From positions 1-64,000 of the forward strand of contig JAQGHQ010000013.1 in NCBI GenBank assembly GCA_028288765.1: DNA of 64,000 bases. The letters are read 5' to 3'. Of the stretch, positions 1 to 8,272 are shown piece after piece. Every line of letters starts with the position of its first letter. Position 1 is the first letter of the stretch. Under the pieces are notes generated by a model. That model was not told where the DNA came from and did no database searches. It saw only the letters and a program-made list of their open reading frames with translations. The DNA comes from Gemmataceae bacterium. GTDB lineage: Bacteria > Planctomycetota > Planctomycetia > Gemmatales > Gemmataceae. A program made the translations under genes and the position numbers.

Positions 1-1
1 C

Positions 2-337
2 CAGATCCGGTTCGTCCTGTCGCTGAACGAGGCGTCTCCGGCCCTGAAGGAGAAGCTGAAGGAGGCCCTCCAGATGAAGGCCGGGTGGGACACCGCCCTG
101 CGGGAGCTGAATCAGGTCCAGGCCGACCTGAATCGGCTGAGCGGGGACCAGGACCGGATCCGGAAGAACCTGGCGACCACCCCGAAGGAGGCCGAGGTGT
201 ACCAGGTGTACCTGAAGAAGCTGTCCGACCAGGAGAAGGAGATCGACGCCCTGACGGCCCGGCAGAAGAAGCTGATGGGGGACGAGTTCGCCGCCCGCAA
301 GAAGTTCGACGACTACCTCGTCAACCTCTCCGACTGA
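2..337 (+). CDS. C-terminal end of a DUF4139-like (MuiA-like) coiled-coil protein, partial
   Basis: The reading frame is open from the window edge to a TGA at 335-337, so about 111 C-terminal residues are visible and the start lies outside. The segment is charged and heptad-rich (for example LNQVQADLNRLSGDQDRI and KKLSDQEKEIDALTARQKKL), which indicates a coiled coil. The order IRF..SPALKEKL, then a coiled coil with RIRKNL..TPKEAEVY..YLKKL..QEKEI, resembles the C-terminus of DUF4139 proteins of planctomycetes as I remember them. That assignment is from memory and moderate. Coding is certain; function is not shown by this fragment. An A/T-rich inverted repeat follows 9 bases after the stop. Confidence 0.55.
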   Translation, partial: QIRFVLSLNEASPALKEKLKEALQMKAGWDTALRELNQVQADLNRLSGDQDRIRKNLATTPKEAEVYQVYLKKLSDQEKEIDALTARQKKLMGDEFAARKKFDDYLVNLSD

Positions 338-345
338 GTTCAGAG

Positions 346-415
346 ATTGGCCGCAAAAAAGCACAAAACGCACAAAAATAAAATTGACTTATTTTTGTGC
401 GTTTTTGCGGCCAAT
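346..415. repeat. Dispersed inverted repeat with GGCCGCAAAAAAGCACAAAA arms
   Basis: The left arm (ATTGGCCGCAAAAA at its start) and the right arm (TTTTTGCGGCCAAT at its end) are inverted copies separated by an A/T-rich centre, in a region that is otherwise GC-rich. A second copy with the same outer arm lies at 23548-23637. It sits between convergent genes, so it could also act as a bidirectional terminator. Confidence 0.8.
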
Positions 416-462
416 GGTTTTCATATTATCCGCACAATGATCTGATGATGGGCGGAGCGCGT

Positions 463-1563
463 TCAGCTGCTCCCGCCAATCGGCGGGGGCGGGGGCAGCA
501 GCTCGCCGAAGTCGTAGTTAATGCCCGTGGCACCGACCGGGAGGTACACGTCGTAAAACTGGTCGGCGCCGATCAGCCCGTCCGCTTGCCCGTTCACCGT
601 CCCGAGGTTCTCGGCCCCATCCAGATACCCGGCCGGCTGGGTTTCCAGGATCGAGTACGTCCCGGTCCGCAGCCCGGTGAACGAGTAGTTTCCGTTCGAG
701 TCGGTGGTGGTGAGCAGGACGACCGTCTGGCCGGCGTCGTTCACCCCCCGGAGCTCGACCGTCACCCCGCCGATCCCGGTGTCGCCGGGGGTCAACGTCC
801 CGCTGTGGTCGGCGTCCAGGTACACCACACCAGAGATGCTCGCGGTCCCGGGCGGCAGGACGTTCGTGGTTCCGCTGGTCCGGACCGACCACTCCTCAAA
901 CCCCCCGTTCGCGGTCGCCCCCGGCTGCCCGCCCATCTTCGAGTAGAGGTAGACGTAGGTGCCCAGGTCGGCGTTCGCGAATGCCGTGTCCGGGATCAGT
1001 AAGAACATGTCCCCGGACCCGCTACCGCTATTCAGACGGGCGTCGAGAAGAACGGACACGTCGCCCTGCGGCCCGGCGTCCATGTCGAAAACCGGGGCCT
1101 TCCCGGCCAGGGTTTTGGCGGCCGGGTCGTACCCCGTGTCGTTGGGCACCGTGTCGAGGAAGATCCGGACCTCGTCGACCGACAACAGCGGGGAGGACGA
1201 TTTCTGGTTGATGTCCAGCAAGAACTGCCGGTAGGTCACCCCGTTCACGCTGACCGTCGGAACTTCCCCCACGGTCAGGGCCCGGGTGAACTGTGGGCTT
1301 TTGTTTTCATCGAACTGGAGGGGCCTGGCGGTGGTGTTATACCCCTGCTCGATGCCGCCCCCGGATGCGGCCCCCTGGATCCGGACGAACGACTGGATCA
1401 CCCCGGTCCCGGTCGGTTGGGTGTGGGTGAACTGGGCGACGAACCCGTTGGCCGAAACCGTTGACACCTGGGCCGGGTGGGTCAGGTCGAGAACGGTAGC
1501 CGGGACGAGCCGGTCGTCGAGAGCTTCCACGGTCAGATTCGTATTCCGTGTTGAGCGAATCAT
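463..1563 (-). CDS. Secreted protein with N-terminal planctomycete motif and C-terminal SdrD-B-like domain
   Basis: This is a 366-residue protein. Residues 10-22 read LTVEALDDRLVPA, a form of the L-VE-LEDR-.P motif at the start of many exported planctomycete proteins that lack a classical signal peptide. Residues 25-235 show no domain I recognise. Residues 241-355 look like an SdrD B / collagen-binding B-type beta domain: ISGVVYLDADHSG near its start, DSNGNYSFTGL..GTYSILETQPAGY in the middle, and NYDFGEL near the end. Such domains are Ca2+-binding, Ig-like stalk modules in surface proteins. The protein ends in a proline run (PPPPP) and a short tail. It faces away from the next gene, with a hairpin between them. 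Role at the cell surface is inferred. Confidence 0.75.
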   Translation of the reverse strand: MIRSTRNTNLTVEALDDRLVPATVLDLTHPAQVSTVSANGFVAQFTHTQPTGTGVIQSFVRIQGAASGGGIEQGYNTTARPLQFDENKSPQFTRALTVGEVPTVSVNGVTYRQFLLDINQKSSSPLLSVDEVRIFLDTVPNDTGYDPAAKTLAGKAPVFDMDAGPQGDVSVLLDARLNSGSGSGDMFLLIPDTAFANADLGTYVYLYSKMGGQPGATANGGFEEWSVRTSGTTNVLPPGTASISGVVYLDADHSGTLTPGDTGIGGVTVELRGVNDAGQTVVLLTTTDSNGNYSFTGLRTGTYSILETQPAGYLDGAENLGTVNGQADGLIGADQFYDVYLPVGATGINYDFGELLPPPPPIGGSS

Positions 1564-1593
1564 CGCGGTCCTTGGGTGGAAACGTCTGGTTTA

Positions 1594-1626
1594 CCCTGGG
1601 GTCGGAAGAACCTCACGACCCCGGGG
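1594..1626. repeat. Hairpin in the divergent intergenic region
   Basis: CCCTGGGGTCG (1594-1604) pairs with CGACCCCGGGG (1616-1626), 10 of 11 positions Watson-Crick and one G-T. It lies between the divergent genes at 463-1563 and 1775-3613, so it is in a 5' leader rather than after a gene. No T tract follows. A regulatory role is possible but not shown. Confidence 0.5.
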
Positions 1627-1774
1627 CGAAAGTGGGATCGACGGGATAGCCCCTGCCAGAGGAGGTTTGCAATGTCTAGGCTATGCTTAACGGTCTGTCA
1701 AATCAGGCCGGACGCGAAGCCCATACCACCCGCCGGTCCGGCCGAGTTTTACCCGGACCATAACCGAGGTCGAC

Positions 1775-3613
1775 ATGGCCGAGCCGCCCGGAACATCTAC
1801 GCCTGTTGCCCCGCGCGGCGAGCCCGAGGGACGGTTCCGGGGGTTCGCCGGGATGCGAACTTTCACCCTCGGTGATGGTCGAGAACTCGTGGTGTCCCAG
1901 GTCACAGGGGCTTCCGCCGTCGTGTTCACGGCCGACCTGAAACTGCTCGCCGACTGCCGGGCGTTTGCCCCGCTCGACGAGCACGCCCGGAGAATGGGCG
2001 GGGAACTCGGGCTGGCGCCGGAGCAGCTCGGTCCGATCCGCTCCCGGCTCGGTCAACTGGCCGGTGCGGGCCTTCTCGTCCCGTTCGCCCACGTCGAATC
2101 CGTCCTCCGGGGGGCGGCCGGCGGCGACCCGGCCCGCGTGGAGGTCATCGGCATCCCGACCCGGGACCGGCCCGACCTGCTGGCCCGCTGCCTGGCCGAC
2201 CTGACCGAGGCTGCGATGGCACACGGCCGCACGTTCGAGGTGGTCGTCGCGGACGACTCCACCGGGGCCGATACCCGGGCCGCAAACCGGGCGCTACTCC
2301 GCGACCTCCGCGGGACCTTCCCGGGGGAACTCCGGTACGCCGGGCCGGACGACCGGGCCCGGTTCGCCGCCACGCTCGCGGGGGCCGGCTGCGACCCGCG
2401 GGCCGCCCGGTTCGCCCTCGTGGACGACGCGGGCTACCCCGTCGCCACCGGGACGAACCGGAACCTGCTCATGCTCCACGCCGCGGGCCGGCTGCTGCTC
2501 CAGGTGGACGACGACGTCCGCAGCCGGGTTGCCTCTGTTCCGGGGGCCAAGACCGGGTTCGTCCTGTCCTCCCGGTCCGACCCGACCGAGTTCTGGTTTC
2601 CGACCGACGCGGCCCCGGACCTGGGCCCTCCGGCAGAGCTGGCGGGGGTACACGAGATGATGCTCGGGCGTGGGGTGGGGGCCTGTGCGGCCGGCGTTCC
2701 GGTCCACGCGGACGAGGCCGGGGCCGGGCTCGTCACCCGACTCGGAACGACCGGCGGGCGGGTCCGGGTGACCGTCGCCGGGGTGTGCGGGGACTCCGGG
2801 ATGGGGTCCCCGGTCCATTTCCTTCTCCTGCACGGGCCGGGCCGGGACCGGCTCCACCGCACGGAAGCCACCTACCGTGCGGCCCTGGCCCGGTGCCGGG
2901 TCCTCCGGGGGGTCGACCGGCCGACCGTCGGCGACGACGGGACGATCTGCATGGGGCTGAACCTCGGGCTCGACCTCCGGACCCCGCTCCCGCCGTTCAT
3001 GCCGGTGCTCCGGAACCAGGACGGGGTATTCGGGGCGGTGGTCCGGTGGTGCTGTCCGGGCGCGTTCTTCGGCCACCTCCCGGCCGCCGTGTGGCACCTT
3101 CCGGCGGGCGGCCGGGCCTATCCCCCGGACGCCCTCGACCGCGCGGCGGCCGGCCCCCCGCCCGATCACCTGCTCCTGCACCTGATCCGGGCGCACGCCC
3201 CCCGGACGCCGGCCCCGGACGACCGCCGGAACCTGCGCGGGCTCGGGGAAGCCCTGGGCGGACTGGCCGACCTATCACCCAGGGCATTCCGGGACGTCGT
3301 CCGGATGGCCGCCCGCGAGTGGGCGGTCGGGTTCGCAACCCAGCTGGCCGGTGTGCTCCGGACGTACTCCGGGGAGCCGGCCTGGTGGGCGGCCGACGTC
3401 CGGCGGGTAGCCGACCGAGTTCGGACGGCCATGACCGGAGAGCACTTCGGGACACCGGTCGACTTGGGGTCCGGCGGCGACCCGGAGACGGGGTTCGCAC
3501 GGTTCCGGGAGCTGGTCGGTTCCTTCGGCCGGCTCGTGTACCACTGGTACGATCTCATGGACGCGGCGGCCGATCTGCGGAGGCGGGGACTGCCCGCTGC
3601 CGGCCCGGTCTGA
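1775..3613 (+). CDS. GT-A-type glycosyltransferase with N-terminal PqqD/RRE-like region
   Basis: This 612-residue protein has a family-2-like GT-A core. PTRDRPDLLARCLADL (128-143) and VVVADDST (156-163) are the usual nucleotide-sugar fold elements, and LLQVDDDVRS (241-250) supplies a DXD-type metal-binding motif at 245-247. Before the core, residues about 35-103 (LLADCRAFAPLDEHARRM...LGQLAGAGLLV) have the helix pattern of PqqD-like winged-helix peptide-recognition domains, which are often fused to RiPP-modifying enzymes. That second assignment is inference from pattern only. The C-terminal 250 residues are not recognised. The start ATG has CGAGG 8 bases upstream. A short ORF with a stronger ribosome site overlaps the 5' end (see findings). 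Substrate unknown. Confidence 0.6.
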   Translation: MAEPPGTSTPVAPRGEPEGRFRGFAGMRTFTLGDGRELVVSQVTGASAVVFTADLKLLADCRAFAPLDEHARRMGGELGLAPEQLGPIRSRLGQLAGAGLLVPFAHVESVLRGAAGGDPARVEVIGIPTRDRPDLLARCLADLTEAAMAHGRTFEVVVADDSTGADTRAANRALLRDLRGTFPGELRYAGPDDRARFAATLAGAGCDPRAARFALVDDAGYPVATGTNRNLLMLHAAGRLLLQVDDDVRSRVASVPGAKTGFVLSSRSDPTEFWFPTDAAPDLGPPAELAGVHEMMLGRGVGACAAGVPVHADEAGAGLVTRLGTTGGRVRVTVAGVCGDSGMGSPVHFLLLHGPGRDRLHRTEATYRAALARCRVLRGVDRPTVGDDGTICMGLNLGLDLRTPLPPFMPVLRNQDGVFGAVVRWCCPGAFFGHLPAAVWHLPAGGRAYPPDALDRAAAGPPPDHLLLHLIRAHAPRTPAPDDRRNLRGLGEALGGLADLSPRAFRDVVRMAAREWAVGFATQLAGVLRTYSGEPAWWAADVRRVADRVRTAMTGEHFGTPVDLGSGGDPETGFARFRELVGSFGRLVYHWYDLMDAAADLRRRGLPAAGPV

Positions 3614-3714
3614 ACCTGACTGCCGGTCCGATCCGCCCGACCCCGCGCGTCCGAAAGCGCCGCCGCAGACCGGACGATGGGGTAAAGGCCCGGGCGAGCG
3701 GCCCGTGGGCGATG

Positions 3715-4812
3715 TCACTTCCCGCCGGCGCCGATCGCGTACACCATCGCCGACCCGTTCGCACCCGCGACCGCCAGTCGCCGGCCGGTCGGGTCGAGGG
3801 CGAGGTCGCGGGTGCTCGCGGGGACCGTGACCGCGTGCGAACTCGTCGTCTCGTCGCCTTTCCAGAACAACAACCGTCCCCCGTTCCCGCCCGCCGCGCC
3901 GATCACGTACCCCGCCGGGTGGAAGCCCACGCCCCACATCGTGCCCTGGAACGCTTCCTTCGCTTTGAGCTGCTTCGACGTCCCGGCCTTCCAGTCGAAC
4001 AGGACGACGAGCGGGTTCCCGACCCCGGCGAAGGCGTTCGAGACGTTCGTGATCCCCCCGCACGCCAGCCGCGTTCCCGTCGCGTCGAACGCCATCGCCC
4101 GCGCGCCGCCGATGTCCGCCATGAACGACGGGTCGTACTTGTGCAGCACCTTGGCGTCGAGCTCGCGGGCGCAAGTGGCGGTCTTCAGGTCCCAGTCCTT
4201 GACCACCCCCTTGAGGTCCGCCGAGGCGAGCCGGGTGCCGTCCGGGTGGAACGCGACGTTGTAGACGTGCGACGTGTGCCCTTCGAGCGTGCGGACGGGC
4301 TTCCCGTCGGCCGCGGTCCACAGCTTCACGGCGTTGTCGTTCCCACAACTCGCCAGTACGTGCCCATCCGGACTCACGGCGACCGCGCGGACCCAGCCGT
4401 CGTGGGCGTGGACGGTGCGGACCGGCTTGGCAGCGTCCGAGTCGCCCGCCCACCAGAGCAGCTGGCCGTGGTAGTCGGCGGAGATGAGGGTGAACGGCCG
4501 GGGCGGCGGCGCGGGGAGGGCGACGGCCCCGAACCCGGTCGCCGCGTGAAGTGCCGTGGACCGCCGTTCCCACGCGGCGACCTCACCGGGGGCGGCGGTT
4601 CCCAGGACCGCCATCCCGCGGACCCAGCTCTGGTGCCCGGTGAAGGCCGCCTTAGCCCCCGTGAGCAGGTCGAACCGCTGGATCGTGTTGTCCTGGGCGG
4701 ACGCGAACAGGAATCGGCCGGACGGGTCGAACCGGCAGCCGATCAGAGGGCTACCGTGCTTCAACTCGCGTTCGAGGCGGGTGGTCGTGGGGTCGATCGG
4801 TTCGGGGGGCAT
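3715..4812 (-). CDS. WD40 repeat protein
   Basis: This 365-residue protein has no signal peptide or membrane segment and is built of WD40 blades. Recognisable units include GHQSWVRGMAVL, AHDGWVRAVAVSPDGHVLAS followed by DNAVKLWTAADGK, and GHTSHVYNVAFHPDGTRLAS followed by KGVVKDWDL. Six to seven blades fit the length, so it is probably a single propeller acting as a cytoplasmic scaffold. No catalytic domain is visible, unlike many planctomycete WD40 proteins that carry kinase or sigma domains. It is convergent with the glycosyltransferase at 1775 and its 5' side borders a repeat cluster (4883-5075). Confidence 0.85.
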   Translation of the reverse strand: MPPEPIDPTTTRLERELKHGSPLIGCRFDPSGRFLFASAQDNTIQRFDLLTGAKAAFTGHQSWVRGMAVLGTAAPGEVAAWERRSTALHAATGFGAVALPAPPPRPFTLISADYHGQLLWWAGDSDAAKPVRTVHAHDGWVRAVAVSPDGHVLASCGNDNAVKLWTAADGKPVRTLEGHTSHVYNVAFHPDGTRLASADLKGVVKDWDLKTATCARELDAKVLHKYDPSFMADIGGARAMAFDATGTRLACGGITNVSNAFAGVGNPLVVLFDWKAGTSKQLKAKEAFQGTMWGVGFHPAGYVIGAAGGNGGRLLFWKGDETTSSHAVTVPASTRDLALDPTGRRLAVAGANGSAMVYAIGAGGK

Positions 4813-4882
4813 GAGGTGGTCACCTGGGAAGAGCTATGCATACCCGCAACGTCGCGCCGAGTCGCGTGTGCTTAGTTTTGAC

Positions 4883-5075
4883 GGTCCCGAAGGGACAGTT
4901 TGGTCGTGGCACGGGTCTCCTGACCTGTGTAGGTACCCCGCTCCGAGGCCAGTGCCACCAGGAAGATGCGTCTTCATCTCTCTCGGTGGTCCTTCTTCCC
5001 AGGCTTCGGTCTCCAGACTTGGATACCTGCACAGGTCTGGAGACCTGTGCCACCAGGAGTCGGCCCCTTCGGGGC
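4883..5075. repeat. REP-like cluster with GGTCTCC-AGACC palindromes, in a 352-base intergenic region
   Basis: No gene is seen from 4813 to 5164. The region holds a GTCCCGAAGGGAC hairpin (4883-4895), the unit GTGGCACGGGTCTCC continuing to TGACCTGTG (from 4905), and an inverted, near-identical copy around 5030-5055 whose core CACAGGTCTGGAGACCTGTG is a palindrome with 9-bp arms (5030-5049). A CCCCTTCGGGG hairpin follows at about 5065. Stacked small palindromes in inverted order are typical of REP/BIME-type elements. It lies upstream of the minus-strand WD40 gene and downstream of the DUF1501 gene. Confidence 0.7.
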
Positions 5076-5164
5076 CTGAAAGCCAAGGGGCGTCTCGGCA
5101 TGGGTAGCGAATAGGGGAAGCGAGAGAACGAAGCGGGCGGGACGCCCGCGGTCCCAGGACGAAC

Positions 5165-6457
5165 TCACACCAGGATCTCGTCGATCGCGGCGGCCTTGGG
5201 GTCGGCGATCGGGACCGGCCGGTCGTTCGGGTAGAAGTTCTTCGTCGGGTCGAGTCCGACCGCCCGCAGGTAGGTGTGGAACAGGTGCCCGCCGTTCACC
5301 TCGCGGTCGGTCACCGCGGTCCCGTTCGCGTTCGTCTTGCCGACCACCGCCCCGCCCTTCACCCCGGCCCCGGCCAGGGCCACCGCCCACGCCCGCGACC
5401 AGTGGTCCCGGCCGTACAGGTGGTTGATCTTCGGGGTCCGGCCGAACTCGGACATCACCACCACGAGCGTGCTCTCCAGCATGCCCCGCTCCGCGAGGTC
5501 TTCGAGCAGGGCGGCATACGGGCGGTCGAACTCACCGAGTTGTTCGATGTGGAAGTCGAAGTTCTCGTGGTGCGTGTCGTAGTTCGAGTGCGAGACCTTC
5601 ACATAGGTCACGCCCGCCTCCAGCAGCCGGCGGGCGAGGAGCAGGTGCCGGCCGAAATCGTGCCGGCCGTACCGGTCCGCGACCCGCGTATCTTCCTTCG
5701 TGACGTCGAACACGTCCGACCGACGGAACACGCGCTCGGCCTGCTCGAACGACTCGGTGTAGGCGTCGGTCGCGGCGCTCCGGCGGGACTTCGCGAACCG
5801 GTCGTTCAACTTCTTGCGGAACTCTTCCCGCTGGCGGTCGGCGGGGTCGGTCAGCCCGGCCGGGCGGAGCAGGTCGGCCGGGGGCTTCCCGTCCCCGAGC
5901 GACACTGGGCCGTATTTCGGCCCGAGGAACGCGGCGTCTTGCTTGCCGAACCCGCCCTCGCCCCTGGCCAACACCTGGATGTTGCCGGGCAGGGTCTGGG
6001 CGTCGGACCCGAGCAGCTTGGCCGTCACCGCCCCGATGTGGGGGTACTCGATCCCCGCCTCCGGCCGCCGGCCGGTGAGCATGATGGTGGCCCCGCGGCC
6101 GTGCTCGTCCTCGGCCGTATTCACCCCGCGGACGAGTGCGATCCGGTGCATCTGCCGGGCAGTGAGCGGCAGGAGCTCACAAACCCGCGTGCCCGGCACG
6201 GTGGTCGGGATGGTCGCGAACGGCCCGCCGGTATCGGTCCCCGGTTTCGGGTCCCAGGTTTCGAGCTGACTCACCCCGCCGGAGAGGAATATGACCAGGA
6301 CCCGTTTCTGCATCTTGCCGAGCTCGCGGCCGGCGACGGAGCTGGCAAACCCGCCCGTCCCGAGCGCGGCCGCGGCGCCGACCGCAGTCGAGCCGAGGAA
6401 CCCCCGGCGCGAGAGGCGGTGATCCCGGGAGCCACAAGAGTACTGGCAGGTCGGCAT
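5165..6457 (-). CDS. DUF1501 family protein with Tat signal
   Basis: This is a 430-residue protein starting at the ATG at 6457, chosen because it places the twin-arginine motif LSRRGFLGSTAVGAAAALG directly at the N-terminus; a longer upstream frame would bury it. DUF1501 proteins have a sulfatase/alkaline-phosphatase-like fold and are exported by Tat. Motifs seen include FLSGGVSQLETWDPKP, HGRGATIMLTGRRP, GHLLLARRLLEAGVTYVKVS, and VVVMSEFGRTPK with GRDHWSRAWAVALAG near the C-terminus. It lies 53 bases downstream of the DUF1549/DUF1553 gene, the standard planctomycete pairing. Family members are common but biochemically uncharacterised; a role in degradation of complex carbon is a frequent inference, not shown here. 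Confidence 0.9.
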   Translation of the reverse strand: MPTCQYSCGSRDHRLSRRGFLGSTAVGAAAALGTGGFASSVAGRELGKMQKRVLVIFLSGGVSQLETWDPKPGTDTGGPFATIPTTVPGTRVCELLPLTARQMHRIALVRGVNTAEDEHGRGATIMLTGRRPEAGIEYPHIGAVTAKLLGSDAQTLPGNIQVLARGEGGFGKQDAAFLGPKYGPVSLGDGKPPADLLRPAGLTDPADRQREEFRKKLNDRFAKSRRSAATDAYTESFEQAERVFRRSDVFDVTKEDTRVADRYGRHDFGRHLLLARRLLEAGVTYVKVSHSNYDTHHENFDFHIEQLGEFDRPYAALLEDLAERGMLESTLVVVMSEFGRTPKINHLYGRDHWSRAWAVALAGAGVKGGAVVGKTNANGTAVTDREVNGGHLFHTYLRAVGLDPTKNFYPNDRPVPIADPKAAAIDEILV

Positions 6458-6510
6458 GGAAGACTCCGGGCGAAGATGCAGCATGCGGGTCCGGAGACCC
6501 GTGCGGGCTG

Positions 6511-8139
6511 TCAGTGGTTGAATCGGAACTCGGCACTCGCGAGCAGCGCCCACACCAGTTCGTTGAGCGCGGTCGGGCGGTCTGGTGCGGCCTTGAGCAG
6601 TTCGGTCACGTCCTTCCGCTCGTCGGCAGTCGCGGGGCGGGTCAGCACACTCAGGAAGAGTTCGTCGGTAATCGCGTTGGGGTCGGTCAGCTTCCCGAGG
6701 CGGTCGGTGAGACTGCCGGGCCGGGGGGCGATCATCCCCCGCACGGACGGGCCGAATTTCAGGAACAAGGACTGGTCGAGGGTCGTGATCGCCCCGGTGT
6801 CCGGTGCCCCCGGCTGCCCGGCAAAGACAGCCCGGAATGGGCCAATACGGGCCGCGACCCGGGCATCAATCCCCGCCTCGGTCGCTGTCTTTCCGAGGGC
6901 GACACGGTCGGCATCGGTCTGACCGGTGGCCTGCGACGCGGCATAGGCGAGCTGTTCGGCCGTGAGCGGCTTCAGGTGGGCGACGAGATATCGTTCGGGG
7001 GGCGGGTCGGTGTCCCCGGCCGGGCCCTCGCTCGATCGCTGGTAGGTCTTGCTCTGCGCGATCTCCCGGAGCAGCCACTTCACGTCGAACTTGTGGGCGG
7101 CGAACTCCGTGGCCAGGAGGTCGAGGAGTTCCGGGTGGGACGGCGGGTTCCCGGGGTGGTCCAGGTCCACCGGGTTGACGATCCCGCGGCCGAGCATCAG
7201 CGCCCACAACCGGTTCGCGGCCGTCCGGGCGAACGCCGGGTTGTCCGCGGCGGTGACCGCCCGCGCCAGCTGCTCGCGCCGGCTGTACGCCGGGACGGGG
7301 CGGACGTTCGCCGCCGGGGCGACCTTGTACTCCTTGCCCTTCGGAGGGGCGGCCTCGGAGATCGCCTTTCCGCCCGGCATGTGCGGGAGGGTCGTTCCCT
7401 GCTTCTTGGCCTTGTCGAAGACGCTGACGAAGTTCACCTCGCCGTCCGCCTTTTCGGCCAGGACGGCGTTGGGGGCGTTGGCGTTGGGGAACAAGAACGA
7501 CCGGTTCAGGAACGCGAGGAGGCCGTAGTAGTCGGCCTGTTTGTAGGACTCGACGAGCGGGTGGTCGTGGCACTGGGCGCACTGGATGTTTCGGCCGAGG
7601 AACACCCGCGCGATGTCGCGGGTGACGAGGTTGGGCTCGAAGTCGCGGTCGAGGTAGAACTTGGCGGCCGGCCGGGCCTTCGGGTCCACTCCATCGGCGG
7701 AGAGGATTTCGCGGACGAGACCGTCGTACGGGCGGTTCTCGGCGAAGGCCGTGCGCAGGAACTCTTCCCACGCCGCCCGGGGCACCTTGCCGTCCCCCCG
7801 GCGCTCCATCAACACCACGTCGAACACCTGCGCCATCCGCCGGGCATAGGCCGGGCCGGCGAGCAATCTGTCGACCAGCCTGGTCCGCTTGTCCGGGGTT
7901 GTGTCGACAAGAAACGCCCGGGTCTCGTCGGCAGTCGGGATAGTACCGGCGAAGTCGAGGTAGACCCGGCGGAGGAACTCGGCGTCGGTCGAGACCGGGG
8001 CGACCTGGGTCTCGTATCCGGCGTGGCCGGCGGCGATCAGGCGGTCGATCCGCGCGTGCAGCGGCTTGGCGGCGGACGAGACGGCAGCGGTCGCAAAAAT
8101 GGCGGCGAGGGCCGCGAGGGCGCGGGGCGGGGTCGGCAC
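6511..8139 (-). CDS. DUF1549/DUF1553 (PSCyt2/PSD1) exported protein
   Basis: This is a 542-residue protein if the GTG at 8139 is the start. That start has GAGGA about 8 bases upstream and gives a hydrophobic signal sequence (ALAALAAIFATAAVSSAA). A DUF1549 (PSCyt2) region contains FLRRVYLDFAGTIPTADETRAFL and RNIQCAQCHDHPLVESYKQ; CAQCH (about 187-191) is a CxxCH heme-c-like motif. A DUF1553 (PSD1) region follows, with YSRREQLARAVTAADNPAFAR, ANRLWALMLGRGIV and HPELLDLLATEFAAHKFDVKWLL. Large relatives carry an extra N-terminal cytochrome-type PSCyt1 domain, which is absent here. It is the first gene of a two-gene operon with DUF1501. Heme binding is plausible but unproven. Confidence 0.9.
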   Translation of the reverse strand: MPTPPRALAALAAIFATAAVSSAAKPLHARIDRLIAAGHAGYETQVAPVSTDAEFLRRVYLDFAGTIPTADETRAFLVDTTPDKRTRLVDRLLAGPAYARRMAQVFDVVLMERRGDGKVPRAAWEEFLRTAFAENRPYDGLVREILSADGVDPKARPAAKFYLDRDFEPNLVTRDIARVFLGRNIQCAQCHDHPLVESYKQADYYGLLAFLNRSFLFPNANAPNAVLAEKADGEVNFVSVFDKAKKQGTTLPHMPGGKAISEAAPPKGKEYKVAPAANVRPVPAYSRREQLARAVTAADNPAFARTAANRLWALMLGRGIVNPVDLDHPGNPPSHPELLDLLATEFAAHKFDVKWLLREIAQSKTYQRSSEGPAGDTDPPPERYLVAHLKPLTAEQLAYAASQATGQTDADRVALGKTATEAGIDARVAARIGPFRAVFAGQPGAPDTGAITTLDQSLFLKFGPSVRGMIAPRPGSLTDRLGKLTDPNAITDELFLSVLTRPATADERKDVTELLKAAPDRPTALNELVWALLASAEFRFNH

Positions 8140-8272
8140 GGAACGGTCCTCGGTGAGGTAGCATCCGAACCCGGGGCGGGACCTCGCCCCGGGTCGCGAA
8201 CCAGCAGATGGGTGAATCGTGTTCCGCCGCGGGCCGGAAGTCAAGCGCGATTCGCGTTCGATCGCCCCGCGG

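Noticed and set aside
2785..4875. A 696-codon frame overlapping the glycosyltransferase gene and the WD40 gene
   Set aside because: The translation is dominated by Gly, Pro and Arg, crosses two well-supported genes on both strands, and has no ribosome site or conserved motif. It is a GC-driven shadow.
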